From positions 2,746,521-2,810,520 of the forward strand of contig NZ_CP082286.1 in NCBI RefSeq assembly GCF_019880245.1: DNA of 64,000 nucleotides. The letters run 5' to 3'. Of this stretch, positions 16,211 to 24,014 are shown in pieces (position 1 is the first letter of the stretch; each line of letters begins with the position of its first letter). Under the pieces are notes generated by a model. That model saw only the letters and a list, made by a program, of their open reading frames with translations. It made no database searches and was not told where the DNA came from. The position numbers were made by a program, and so were the translations under genes. Source of the stretch: Halobaculum roseum. GTDB lineage: Archaea; Halobacteriota; Halobacteria; Halobacteriales; Haloferacaceae.

Positions 16211-17407
16211 ATGACACGAACGCGGTCCGTCTGGATCCGAGCCGACGGCGACGTGGGCGACTGGGACGCGCGACGCGAACGAATCACCGCGGGCCTCGAG
16301 GCCGGCGTCGACTGGGTGCTCGTCGACGAGCGCGACGTGGCGAAGGTGCGCGAACTGGGCGACGTGAACGTCGCGGCCTTCCGCTCGGACGCCGACGTGG
16401 ACGTGATCGGCGACGCCGAGTCCGACGGCGACGAGGCGGTCGCGGACGCCTACATCGTCGGCAAGGACGGCGAGGGCGACGGCACGGTCGACCTCCCCTC
16501 GGACTTCTCCGGCTCGGCGGACCTGTCGACGCTCCGCCGCGGCGACAACCGCGCGCAGGGGGCGTTCGTCCGCATCTTCGACGAGGACTACGAGGCGTTC
16601 GCGGAGGCGGCCGCCCGCGACGCGGAGTTCCTCGTCGTCGCCAGCGAGAACTGGCAGATCATCCCGCTGGAGAACCTCATCGCCCGCATCGGCGACGACA
16701 CGACGCTCGTCGCCGGCGCGACGACCGCCGAGGAGGCCAGGACGGCGTTCGAGACGCTCGAACTCGGCGCCGAGGGCGTCCTGCTCGACACGGACGACCC
16801 CGACGAGATCCGCAAGACGGTGGAGGTTCGCGACGAGGCCGACCGCGAGACGCTCGATCTCACGACCGCGACGGTCACCGCCATCGAGCGCACCGGCTCC
16901 GCGGACCGCGTCTGCGTCGACACGGGGACGATGATGGACCACGACGAGGGGATGCTCGTCGGGTCGATGAGCAGGGGGCTGTTCTTCGTCCACGCCGAGA
17001 CGGCCGACTCGCCGTACGTCGCCTCCCGGCCGTTCCGCGTCAACGCCGGCGCGGTCCACGCGTACGTTCGCACGCCCGACGGCGGCACGAAGTACCTGAG
17101 CGAACTGCGCTCGGGCGACGAGGTGCAGGTGCTCGACACCGACGGGAAGACGCGCGAGGCCGTCGTCGGCCGCGTGAAGATCGAGAAGCGGCCCATGTTC
17201 CGCGTGCAGGCGGAGGTCGAAACCGACGACGGCGAGGTCGACCGCATCGAGACGCTCATCCAGAACGCCGAGACGGTGAAGGTCGCGACCGCGGACGGCC
17301 GCAAAGCCGTCACCGACCTCGCGGAGGGCGACGAGGTGCTCGTCTACTACGAGGACGTGGCCCGCCACTTCGGCGAGGCCGTCGAGGAGTCGATCATCGA
17401 GCAGTAG
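16211..17407 (+). CDS. aroB': 3-dehydroquinate synthase II (AroB' type)
   Basis: 398 residues of the archaeal dehydroquinate synthase II family, unrelated to bacterial AroB. It oxidatively deaminates and cyclises the product of ADH synthase to 3-dehydroquinate using NAD. Recognisable segments are '[14 protein letters not shown]' at the start, '[12 protein letters not shown]', '[18 protein letters not shown]' and '[13 protein letters not shown]', followed by a C-terminal beta-rich domain with '[14 protein letters not shown]'. Together with AroA' just upstream it supplies the shikimate pathway used by trpCBA; aroD lies 1.5 kb downstream on the other strand. Confidence 0.95.
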   Translation: MTRTRSVWIRADGDVGDWDARRERITAGLEAGVDWVLVDERDVAKVRELGDVNVAAFRSDADVDVIGDAESDGDEAVADAYIVGKDGEGDGTVDLPSDFSGSADLSTLRRGDNRAQGAFVRIFDEDYEAFAEAAARDAEFLVVASENWQIIPLENLIARIGDDTTLVAGATTAEEARTAFETLELGAEGVLLDTDDPDEIRKTVEVRDEADRETLDLTTATVTAIERTGSADRVCVDTGTMMDHDEGMLVGSMSRGLFFVHAETADSPYVASRPFRVNAGAVHAYVRTPDGGTKYLSELRSGDEVQVLDTDGKTREAVVGRVKIEKRPMFRVQAEVETDDGEVDRIETLIQNAETVKVATADGRKAVTDLAEGDEVLVYYEDVARHFGEAVEESIIEQ

Positions 17408-17444
17408 CGGGGCCGAGTTCGGCCCGACCGTCGGTCGCGGCCGG

Positions 17445-17894
17445 TCACCCCTCCGTCCGCTCGATCGGCTCCACGAATCCGTCCTCGAACGTGTCCACGA
17501 ATCCGTCCTCGAACGTGTCCGCGAGTCCGTCCTCGAACAGCTCCGCCGTCCCGTCGGGGCCCGAGATCCTGAGCCCGGTTTCCTCGTACGGCGGCGACAC
17601 CTCGATGCTGTAGGCGGCGAACGAACAGCATCGGCGCTCCGCCGAGACGAACCCGGCCACGTCCGCGATCGTCCCGTCGATTCCGTCGAACACGAGGACG
17701 ATCCCGTCCTCGGCGTCCCTCGTTCCTCGATACGCGTCCGCGAGCGTCGACCGTGCCCGCTCGGCGCGCTCGCTGCGCTCGTCCTCGGTCAGCGTACACG
17801 CGACCGCGAGATCGGCGGCGACCTCCTCCCGGTCGGCGGTCGGCTCGCTCGCGTCGCTCGCCTCGCCTTCGTCGTGTGTGTCGGGGTCGTTCAT
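17445..17894 (-). CDS. Small Cys-pair protein with in-frame 8-residue repeats
   Basis: 149 residues, function unknown. The core has a paired-cysteine motif 'AERRCCSF' followed by 'YSIEVSPPYEETGLRISGPD', which resembles small cysteine-pair proteins sometimes found beside metal-responsive regulators. The C-terminus is three copies of an 8-residue unit ('TFEDGFVD'-type), encoded by a 24-bp tandem repeat. It is divergent, with 79 nt between starts, from an HxlR-type regulator that itself carries a Cys-x-Cys near its N-terminus. Co-regulation of the pair is plausible but unproven. The ATG at 17894 gives an acidic N-terminal region of about 25 residues. Confidence 0.7.
   Translation of the reverse strand: MNDPDTHDEGEASDASEPTADREEVAADLAVACTLTEDERSERAERARSTLADAYRGTRDAEDGIVLVFDGIDGTIADVAGFVSAERRCCSFAAYSIEVSPPYEETGLRISGPDGTAELFEDGLADTFEDGFVDTFEDGFVEPIERTEG
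17471..17542. repeat. 24-bp in-frame tandem repeat, three units
   Basis: Units 17471-17494 and 17495-17518 are identical over all 24 nt (beginning CCACGAATCCGTCCTCGAAC). The third, 17519-17542, differs at several positions. Read leftward they encode the repeated FEDG octapeptides at the C-terminus of the Cys-pair protein. Identity of two copies suggests a recent duplication. Confidence 0.9.
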
Positions 17895-17973
17895 CGTCGG
17901 TCCGTGTTCGGGTGGCGGAGGGGTTAAGTTGTCAAGTAGCGATCATCGAAGCGACTTCGACCGATCGAAGCAC

Positions 17974-18342
17974 ATGACCGACCCAGCCCCCGACGCCGAC
18001 GACCGAGGCGAGCCGGACCGCGAGCGATGTTACTGCCGGCTGAACCCGCTGTTCGACCTGCTCTCCCGGCGCCACGCGATGGGAGTCGTCTGCATCGTCG
18101 GCGCGGCACAGCCGGTCAGATACTCGGAGATCGAGGCGACCTTCGGCGAGGTGAGCAGCTCGACGCTCTCGGCGCGCCTCGACGAGCTCACGGAGGCGGG
18201 CCTCCTCGACAGGGAGCAGCGGGAGACGATCCCGCCCCACGTGGAGTACGCGCTCACCGACGACGGCGAACGGCTCCGCGAACGGCTCGAGCCGGTCCGC
18301 CGCTGGACCGCCGATCGGTCCGAGCGATCTGACGGCCGGTGA
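17974..18342 (+). CDS. HxlR-type winged-helix regulator
   Basis: 122 residues from the ATG at 17974. The body is a MarR/HxlR winged helix: 'LFDLLSRRHAMGVVCIVG', recognition region 'VSSSTLSARLDELTEAGLL', then the wing 'YALTDDGERLRERLEPV'. The N-terminus has two close cysteines ('CYC', residues 19-21) as in several redox- or aldehyde-sensing HxlR proteins, and a third in 'VVCIVG'. A ligand or redox cue is therefore possible. It is divergent from the Cys-pair protein gene, which is a likely target. Upstream in-frame codons to 17878 would overlap that gene and are not favoured. Confidence 0.85.
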   Translation: MTDPAPDADDRGEPDRERCYCRLNPLFDLLSRRHAMGVVCIVGAAQPVRYSEIEATFGEVSSSTLSARLDELTEAGLLDREQRETIPPHVEYALTDDGERLRERLEPVRRWTADRSERSDGR

Positions 18343-18382
18343 ACGGGCTCGGGAAAGCACCCCGCTCGACCCCCGTCTCAGG

Positions 18383-18751
18383 CTACTCGTCGACGTACTC
18401 GAACTCGACCGAACAGTACCAGCAAAACCCGATCGAGAGGTCGACTCCCCGGCCGCATCGGGGACAGGCGATCCCGGTCGGGCGGGCGTCGCGCCGGGCC
18501 AACACGTAGGCGTCGGCCGCCGACAGCGCGAGCACGACCGCCAGCGGGACGCCGAGCCGAAGTCCCGCCGCCAGGGAGCGACCGAGCGACGCCGGAGCGA
18601 GCCCGTCGACGCCGAACACGCCGGCGAAGACGAGCGCCGACCCGGCCAGCAGCGCGAGCCAGGCGAGCCCGCGACTCCAGCGCCGCAGATAGACGTGTCC
18701 GAGCGCCGGCACGACCGCCAGTGCCGCCGCGAACGCCGGGCGTCGTCGCAT
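18383..18751 (-). CDS. Membrane protein with C-terminal zinc ribbon
   Basis: 122 residues: three or four hydrophobic helices (about 5-20, 28-50, 65-88) followed by a zinc-ribbon end with two CxxC pairs, 'CPRCG' and 'CWYC'. The ribbon would face the cytoplasm if the N-terminus ('MRRRPAFAA') does. Proteins of this layout are common in haloarchaea and have no known function. The gene is leftward, 100-odd nt from aroD and convergent with the HxlR gene. Confidence 0.78.
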   Translation of the reverse strand: MRRRPAFAAALAVVPALGHVYLRRWSRGLAWLALLAGSALVFAGVFGVDGLAPASLGRSLAAGLRLGVPLAVVLALSAADAYVLARRDARPTGIACPRCGRGVDLSIGFCWYCSVEFEYVDE

Positions 18752-18866
18752 ACCGCTCAGTCACCTCAGCACGGACAAGAAGGTTCTCACGCGGCGTCGG
18801 ACGCGTGTCCGCTCCGCGGCCGCCGGGCGTCGGATCCGGGAACCGGCCGCCGGTCGCCCGGTCGAG

Positions 18867-19574
18867 TCACAGGAGGTCGTCGACGAGCCGACGGAGCGTC
18901 GCGAGGTCGTACTGGCCCGGCGCCGTCGCGTCGGCGGCGTCGATCGGCGCGTAGCCGAGCCGGGAGCCGTACACCGGGGCGACAGCGCGGGTGTGGCTCC
19001 CGTGCTCGCCCATCGCCATCGTCGCCACGCGGTCGCCGCGGCCGGTCGCCCGATGGGTCGCCGACAGCAGCGCCAGCGCCTCGCCTTTGGTGCGCGCGGT
19101 GACCGCCAGCTTGCCCACGTCGCCGGCGGCGGCGGCCGCCCGCAGCAGGAGATCGAGCGTCGCCGCCGGCGGCGTCCCGTCGAAGTCGTGGACCGACGCG
19201 ACGACCGCCGCGTCGTGCTCGCGGGCGCGGGCGACCAGCCCCTCGGCGTCGACCTCGTTCGTTCCCGTCGGCCGCCCCCGCAGGGTCGCCAGCTCCACGT
19301 CGACGGCGGCGACCGCCCCGTGTTCGACCGCCGCGGCGAGGGCGTCGAGCCGGTCGTACGGGGCGGTCTCGCCGCCCTCCCAGCGCGGGCGGTTCGTCAC
19401 CAACAGGGGGAGATCGCCGTCGTACGTCGCCAGCGCGTCCAGCGGGTCGTCGGCCAGGTCCATCCGGAACTCGACGCAGTCGGCGTGCTCACGGGCGGCC
19501 GGTTCCGCCGCGAGGTCGGCGGTGCTGGCGCACAACGAGAAGGAGTCGAGGTCGATGGCGTACGCGTCGCTCAT
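18867..19574 (-). CDS. aroD: 3-dehydroquinate dehydratase, type I
   Basis: 235 residues of type I dehydroquinase, third step of the shikimate route. The Schiff-base Lys is K155 in 'GDVGKLAVTA' and the general base His is H129 in 'ASVHDFDGTP'. Substrate-binding segments 'CVEFRMDL' near residue 33 and 'GSRLGYAPI' near the end are present. It is on the opposite strand to AroA'/AroB', but the local grouping trpCBA-AroA'-AroB'-aroD fits a regional aromatic amino acid cluster. Confidence 0.95.
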   Translation of the reverse strand: MSDAYAIDLDSFSLCASTADLAAEPAAREHADCVEFRMDLADDPLDALATYDGDLPLLVTNRPRWEGGETAPYDRLDALAAAVEHGAVAAVDVELATLRGRPTGTNEVDAEGLVARAREHDAAVVASVHDFDGTPPAATLDLLLRAAAAAGDVGKLAVTARTKGEALALLSATHRATGRGDRVATMAMGEHGSHTRAVAPVYGSRLGYAPIDAADATAPGQYDLATLRRLVDDLL

Positions 19575-19632
19575 GGTCGGGGAAGGTCGGCCGTACGCAA
19601 AACCGTGGGTGGTCGCGGGTCGGCCGGCGACG

Positions 19633-20631
19633 TTACGCGACGAGGCCGTCCTCGGCCTCGAGCAGCTCGTGGTAGCGGTTGCGGATCGTGACCTCGGAGA
19701 TGTCGGCGACCTCCGAGACGGCCGCCTGCGTCGTCTTCTCGTTGGTCAACAGCGCGGCGGCGTAGACGGCCGCGGCGGCGAGGCCGACGGGCGACTTGCC
19801 CGAGTGGACGCCCTTCTCCTTGGCGTTCTTCAGGAGCTGTTTCGCGCGCATCTCCGACTCCTCGGAGAGGTCGAGCGAGGAGGCGAACCGCGGGACGTAC
19901 TGCTCGGGGTCGGCGGGCTTGACCTCCAGCTTCAGCTCGCGGACGACGTAGCGGTACGTGCGCGCGACCTCGTCCTTCGAGACGCGCGACACGTCCGAGA
20001 TCTCGTCGAGCGAGCGCGGGACGCCCGCCATCCGGGCGGCCGCGTACACGCAGGCCGTCGAGACGCCCTCGATGGAGCGCCCGGGGAGCAGGTCCTCGTC
20101 GAGCGCGCGGCGGTAGATGACCGAGGCGGTCTCGCGGACGTTGTCCGGGAGGCCCAGCGCCGAGGCCATCCGGTCGATCTCGCCGAGCGCCTGCTTCAGG
20201 TTGCGCTCCTTGGAGTCGCGCGTGCGGAAGCGCTCGTTCCACTTGCGCAGGCGGCGCATCTTCTGGCGCTGGCGGGCGCCCAGCGAGCGGCCGTAGGCGT
20301 CCTGGTCGCGCCAGTCGATGTTGGTCGACAGCCCCTTGTCGTGCATCGTGTTCGTCGTGGGGGCGCCCACGCGGGACTTCTGGTCCTTCTCGGCGGCGTC
20401 GAACGCGCGCCACTCGGGGCCGCGGTCGACGGAGTCCTCCTCGATGACGAGGCCGCACTCCTCACAGACCGTCTCGCCGTGCTCCTCGTCGGAGATGACG
20501 TTGCCCGAGCACTCGGGGCAGGCGAGCTCGTCGCCCGACTGCTCCTCCTGCTCGGATTCGTCCTGGTGTTCGTGTGCTGTTCGTCGGTCGCGCCCGGCGG
20601 GTCGCCGGCGGGTGTGTGTGTTCTCGCTCAT
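19633..20631 (-). CDS. tfb: Transcription initiation factor IIB
   Basis: 332 residues from ATG 20631; an upstream in-frame ATG (20721) would lie within the promoter region. The acidic N-terminus leads to the zinc ribbon (C38, C41, C56, C59; 'CPECSGNV' and 'CEECG'), the B-finger/reader region 'RGPEWRAFDAAEK', and two cyclin folds ('GLPDNVRETASVIYRRAL' and 'ALLTNEKTTQAAVSEVADI'), whose last helix-turn-helix contacts the BRE. TFB bridges TBP-DNA and RNA polymerase. Haloarchaea carry several TFB paralogues; which one this is cannot be told here. Confidence 0.97.
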   Translation of the reverse strand: MSENTHTRRRPAGRDRRTAHEHQDESEQEEQSGDELACPECSGNVISDEEHGETVCEECGLVIEEDSVDRGPEWRAFDAAEKDQKSRVGAPTTNTMHDKGLSTNIDWRDQDAYGRSLGARQRQKMRRLRKWNERFRTRDSKERNLKQALGEIDRMASALGLPDNVRETASVIYRRALDEDLLPGRSIEGVSTACVYAAARMAGVPRSLDEISDVSRVSKDEVARTYRYVVRELKLEVKPADPEQYVPRFASSLDLSEESEMRAKQLLKNAKEKGVHSGKSPVGLAAAAVYAAALLTNEKTTQAAVSEVADISEVTIRNRYHELLEAEDGLVA

Positions 20632-20661
20632 TGCGTCTGATGGGGCGGGAGCCCGAAAGGG

Positions 20662-20673
20662 GATACAAAAAAC
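20662..20673 (-). promoter_or_regulatory. Near promoter element of tfb
   Basis: Read leftward, TTTTTTGTATC lies 31-42 nt before the tfb ATG and is bracketed by GGGG and CCCC. A second TATA-like element, GTTTTATGTACT, sits at 20708-20719. Either could start tfb transcription, giving a very short or a roughly 55-nt leader. Confidence 0.45.
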
Positions 20674-20721
20674 CCCGGGTGACTCTGTGCCCAAAGGAAG
20701 CGCGATCAGTACATAAAACAA

Positions 20722-20759
20722 ACGGTGTGGAGATCACAGTGAGACACCGTCACGTGATC
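20722..20759. promoter_or_regulatory. Nested inverted repeats between tfb and the binding-protein gene
   Basis: ACGGTGT (20722-20728) pairs with ACACCGT (20744-20750), GATCAC (20732-20737) with GTGATC (20754-20759), and TCAC-A-GTGA forms a short palindrome at 20734-20742. They lie next to the distal tfb TATA element and 20 nt before the TATA of the rightward gene, a good place for an operator controlling both. Confidence 0.4.
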
Positions 20760-20780
20760 CGGAAACCGCCCGACGGGGAC

Positions 20781-20788
20781 TATTTATG
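20781..20788 (+). promoter_or_regulatory. TATA box of the BtuF-like gene
   Basis: TATTTATG in an otherwise GC-rich stretch, about 44 nt before the ATG at 20829, implies a leader of roughly 20 nt. Confidence 0.45.
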
Positions 20789-20828
20789 CGATCGACTCTC
20801 ACGGGCTAACGATGGTGATCGTTCCGCG

Positions 20829-21662
20829 ATGGTAACCGAACGGGTCGTCTCCTTGGCGCCCAGCGCGACGGCGATCCTCGGCGCGCTCGACGCGCTCGAC
20901 GCGGCCGCGGGGCCGCCAGGGCGGGAGTCCGCGGACGAATCGACGGCCACGGACGCACCGCTCGTCGCGGACACGCTCGTCGGGGTGACGCACGCGTGCA
21001 CCCCGCCCGCGGGGGCGTCGCCGACCGTCGTCGGCGGGTGGCCGAACCCCGACCTCGACGCCGTCGAGCGGCTGGACCCGACCGTCGTGCTGACGTGCGA
21101 CCCGCTTCAGCGCGAGACGGCCGACGCGCTTCGCGACCGCGGCCTGGTCGTCGAACACGCCGAGCCGACCCGACTGGCGGACGTGTACGCGTACGTCGCG
21201 GACGTGGGGGCGGCGGTCGGGCGACCCGGCGCCGGCGACCGGCTCGCGGGCGACCTGCGCGACCGGGTCGACCGGGTCCGGGCGGCGGTCCCCGGCGACC
21301 CCGCCGAGCGACCGGTCGTCTACGCCGAGGAGTGGGGGGATCCCCCGATGGCCGCCGGCAACTGGGTGCCCGACGCCGTCGCCGCCGCCGGCGGGCGGTG
21401 CCCGTTCGTCCCTGCGGGCGAGCGCTCACACGAGGTCGACCCCTCGGCGGTCGAACGTGCGGACCCGGATCACGCGGTGCTCCACTGGTGTGGCACGAAC
21501 CGCAGTCCGGGAGCCGATACGCTCGCGGACCGCGACTGGGATGTCGACCCCGCGGTCCACGTGATCGACGACTCCCTGTTGAACCAGCCGAGCCCGCGAC
21601 TGGTCGACGGGATCGAGACGTTGGCGGAACTGTTCCACGGCGTGAACGTGTCCGAGAAGTAG
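20829..21662 (+). CDS. BtuF-like helical-backbone metal/corrinoid binding protein, no signal peptide
   Basis: 277 residues of the class III periplasmic-binding fold used by BtuF/FepB-type proteins. N-lobe signature 'RVVSLAPSATAILGALDA' starts at residue 5, 'VVGGWPNPDLDAVERLDPTVVL' follows, then the long backbone helix and the C-lobe 'RPVVYAEEWGDPPMAAGNWVPDAVAAAGG'. Unlike transport receptors it has no signal sequence or lipobox, so it is probably cytoplasmic. No permease or ATPase gene is adjacent. It may be a sensor, a carrier or an enzyme-like derivative of corrinoid-binding proteins. Confidence 0.8.
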   Translation: MVTERVVSLAPSATAILGALDALDAAAGPPGRESADESTATDAPLVADTLVGVTHACTPPAGASPTVVGGWPNPDLDAVERLDPTVVLTCDPLQRETADALRDRGLVVEHAEPTRLADVYAYVADVGAAVGRPGAGDRLAGDLRDRVDRVRAAVPGDPAERPVVYAEEWGDPPMAAGNWVPDAVAAAGGRCPFVPAGERSHEVDPSAVERADPDHAVLHWCGTNRSPGADTLADRDWDVDPAVHVIDDSLLNQPSPRLVDGIETLAELFHGVNVSEK

Positions 21663-21665
21663 ACT

Positions 21666-21713
21666 GGATAGCCGGCCGGGCGGTCGACCGAATAGCGGGC
21701 CGGGCCGGTCGCC
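21666..21713. repeat. 24-bp imperfect direct repeat, two units
   Basis: Units 21666-21689 and 21690-21713, both of the form G[G/A]ATAGC[C/G]GGCCGGGC..GTCG.CC, occupy the gap between two convergent genes directly after the BtuF-like stop. Confidence 0.65.
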
Positions 21714-21723
21714 CTCGGAACGC

Positions 21724-21990
21724 CTACAGGTCCAGCGAGTAGAGCCGCTTGCGCGCGTCGGTGAACGAAAAGCGCGACTCGACGGCGTCCGCCTCCTCCA
21801 GCCGGGTCAACGCGTAACGGACGGTCCGCGGCGGGAGCAGCGTCTCCTCGGCGAGTTCGCTCTGGCTCAGTGTGTCCTCGTACTCCAGCACCTTCGCGAC
21901 CAGCTTCGCGCTCGGCGGCAGGTCGCGAACGCGTTCCCATCTGTCGATCGAGGCGTCGTCGACGACGGCCTCTGCGTCGGATGCGCTCAT
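21724..21990 (-). CDS. Small winged-helix DNA-binding protein
   Basis: 88 residues from ATG 21990. A short acidic start leads into a winged helix of the MarR/TrmB kind: 'LPPSAKLVAKVLEYEDTLSQ', recognition helix 'LLPPRTVRYALTRLEEADAV' and wing 'FSFTDARKRLYSL'. No ligand domain is attached. It is divergent from the PAN gene and has a clear TATA element (CTATTAAC, read leftward, 22018-22025) about 30 nt before its start. It could regulate its neighbour, itself, or distant genes. Confidence 0.85.
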   Translation of the reverse strand: MSASDAEAVVDDASIDRWERVRDLPPSAKLVAKVLEYEDTLSQSELAEETLLPPRTVRYALTRLEEADAVESRFSFTDARKRLYSLDL

Positions 21991-22012
21991 GCTGTCTGGT
22001 TCCACGCGATGC

Positions 22013-22048
22013 CGTTTGTTAATAGTTTCTATTCTCATTATTACCTTT
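22013..22048. promoter_or_regulatory. AT-rich divergent promoter region
   Basis: This is the most AT-rich stretch nearby. It carries a leftward TATA (CTATTAAC) for the winged-helix gene. For PAN it could supply a distal TATA (TCATTATTAC), while TCTCTTGGTA near 22088 is a nearer option 28 nt before the PAN start. Confidence 0.5.
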
Positions 22049-22117
22049 GGACATCCGATTCTCACGGTCCTCACCCCGACCCGAAGTCTCTTGGTACTCA
22101 CCGCCCTAGCCTCGCCG

Positions 22118-23335
22118 ATGACTGACACCGTTGACGACGTCGACCTCCCGTACGAGGAGGAGGCGGCGTCGCAGCAGGAGAAGATCGAGGCCCTTCAGGA
22201 GCGCCTCGAGGTTCTCGAGGGGCAAAACGAGGAGATGCGTGACAAGCTCCTGGACGCGAACGCGGAGAACAACAAGTACCAGCAGAAGCTCGAGCGGCTC
22301 ACCCACGAGAACAAGAAGCTCAAGCAGTCGCCGCTGTTCGTCGCGACGGTCCAGGAGCTGACCGACGACGGCGTCGTGATCAAACAGCACGGCAACAACC
22401 AGGAGGCGCTGACGGAGGTCACCGACGAGATGCGCGAGGACCTCGACCCCGACGACCGGGTCGCCGTCAACAACTCCCTGTCGGTCGTGAAGAAGCTGGA
22501 GAAGGAGACGGACGTGCGCGCCCGCGTCATGCAGGTCGAGCACTCCCCCGACGTCACCTACGCGGACATCGGCGGGCTCGACGAGCAGATGAACGAAGTG
22601 CGCGAGACGGTCGAGATGCCGCTGAAGAGCCCCGAGATGTTCACCGACGTGGGCATTCAGCCCCCGAGCGGCGTGCTGCTGCACGGTCCGCCCGGGACCG
22701 GGAAGACGATGCTCGCGAAGGCGGTCGCGAACCAGACCGACGCCACCTTCATCAAGATGGCCGGCTCGGAGCTGGTCCACAAGTTCATCGGCGAGGGCGC
22801 CAAACTCGTGCGCGACCTGTTCGAGGTCGCCCGCGAGAACGAGCCGGCGGTCATCTTCATCGACGAGATCGACGCCATCGCCTCCAAGCGGACGGACTCG
22901 AAGACCTCCGGCGACGCGGAGGTCCAGCGCACGATGATGCAACTCCTGAGCGAGATGGACGGCTTCGACGAGCGCGGGGAGATCCGCATCATCGCGGCGA
23001 CGAACCGCTTCGACATGCTCGACCCCGCGATCCTCCGTCCCGGCCGGTTCGACCGCCTCATCGAGGTGCCCAAGCCCGAGGCCGAGGGGCGCGAGCTCAT
23101 CTTCGAGATCCACACCCGCGACATGAACGTCGCCGACGACGTGGACTTCGCGGAGCTCGCGGAGCTCGCCGAGGGCGCCTCCGGCGCGGACGTGAAGGCC
23201 GTCTGTACCGAGGCCGGCATGTTCGCCATCCGCGAGGACCGCACCGAGATCACGATGGCGGACTTCGAGAACGCCTGGGAGAAGACCTCCCAGGCCGAGG
23301 AGACCGACGCCGACGACTCGCTCGCGTTCGCGTAA
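22118..23335 (+). CDS. pan: Proteasome-activating nucleotidase
   Basis: 405 residues. The N-terminal coiled coil (about 15-72), OB domain (about 73-140), AAA+ core with Walker A 'GPPGTGKT' (190-197), Walker B 'VIFIDEID' (245-252) and second-region 'AATNRFDMLDPAILRPGRFD' are all present. The hexamer unfolds proteins and feeds them to the 20S proteasome. The C-terminus, which in PAN opens the proteasome gate through a hydrophobic-Tyr-X motif, reads Ala-Phe-Ala, so Phe replaces Tyr. The ATG at 22118 is the first start consistent with family length. A 15-bp repeat array begins at the stop codon. Confidence 0.97.
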   Translation: MTDTVDDVDLPYEEEAASQQEKIEALQERLEVLEGQNEEMRDKLLDANAENNKYQQKLERLTHENKKLKQSPLFVATVQELTDDGVVIKQHGNNQEALTEVTDEMREDLDPDDRVAVNNSLSVVKKLEKETDVRARVMQVEHSPDVTYADIGGLDEQMNEVRETVEMPLKSPEMFTDVGIQPPSGVLLHGPPGTGKTMLAKAVANQTDATFIKMAGSELVHKFIGEGAKLVRDLFEVARENEPAVIFIDEIDAIASKRTDSKTSGDAEVQRTMMQLLSEMDGFDERGEIRIIAATNRFDMLDPAILRPGRFDRLIEVPKPEAEGRELIFEIHTRDMNVADDVDFAELAELAEGASGADVKAVCTEAGMFAIREDRTEITMADFENAWEKTSQAEETDADDSLAFA

Positions 23336-23411
23336 CGACCGGCGTTTCTACCGACCGCAGTTCGTCCGACCGCTGTTCTCCCGATCCCGTTTCTCCGATA
23401 ACCAGTTCTTC
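23336..23411. repeat. 15-bp degenerate tandem repeat, five units
   Basis: Starting in the base after the PAN stop, units 23336-23351 (16 nt), 23352-23366, 23367-23381, 23382-23396 and 23397-23411 follow the pattern CGACCG.[G/T]TTCT.C. No ORF is served. The pyrimidine runs in each unit (TTCTCC, TTCTTC) might act in termination. Confidence 0.7.
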
Positions 23412-23477
23412 CGGCCGCCCGCCCCTTGAGCGACCGCGCCCCGAGCGGCTTTTGGTCCGTGCGGCGAACCGACGCGT

Positions 23478-24014
23478 ATGACCCTGGAGGCAGCCGTCGC
23501 CGCGCCGTTTCGCGGCGCCGGCACCGACCGGATGGGCGAGGGCGAGTTCGTCGTCGCGCTCTCGCTCGATCGCGACTGGTTCTCCCCGGATCAGGCGAAG
23601 CGTCTCGTCGACATCGCGACGGCCCGGGGGCTGTTGGACGAGGAAGGCGGCGACCTCCGCGCGCAGTTCGACCCCGCGGAGGTGAACGTCCCCGCCGACT
23701 TCGCCCCCGACGAGTCGATCCTCCGCGAGCAGTCGACGTTCGAAAAGGCGGTCGACGCGGTCGTCGCGGACGGGATGGAGAAGCGCGACGCCGTCGCCGC
23801 GGCGAACCGTCGCCAGCGCGAAGCCGGCGTGACCCTGGAAACCGCGGCCGTACTCGTCGCCCGCGAGCGGGGCGTCGACGTGAGCGACATCGCCGACGCG
23901 GCACGCGAGGAACTGACGGCGGACGCGACCGAGGGGGAAGAACCGGACGGGTCGCCCGACGCCGCCGACGCCACTGACGACGCCGGCGACGACGCGTCCA
24001 CGGGGGGAGCGTGA
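23478..24014 (+). CDS. DUF2240-type conserved archaeal protein
   Basis: 178 residues. The first 75 match, from memory, the DUF2240 family of euryarchaea: 'EFVVALSLDRDWFSPDQAKR', 'ATARGLLDEEGGDLRAQFDP' and 'VNVPADFAPDESIL'. The middle is helical with 'VTLETAAVLVARERGVDV', and the last 35 residues are an acidic low-complexity tail. Function unknown. CTTTTGG about 27 nt before the ATG is a likely promoter. Its stop overlaps the next gene's start (TGATG), so the two are translationally coupled. Confidence 0.82.
   Translation: MTLEAAVAAPFRGAGTDRMGEGEFVVALSLDRDWFSPDQAKRLVDIATARGLLDEEGGDLRAQFDPAEVNVPADFAPDESILREQSTFEKAVDAVVADGMEKRDAVAAANRRQREAGVTLETAAVLVARERGVDVSDIADAAREELTADATEGEEPDGSPDAADATDDAGDDASTGGA

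Noticed and set aside
20722-20828. Cobalamin riboswitch upstream of the BtuF-like gene
   Set aside because: No B12-box-like core is visible, the likely leader is only about 20 nt, and such riboswitches are rare in archaea.
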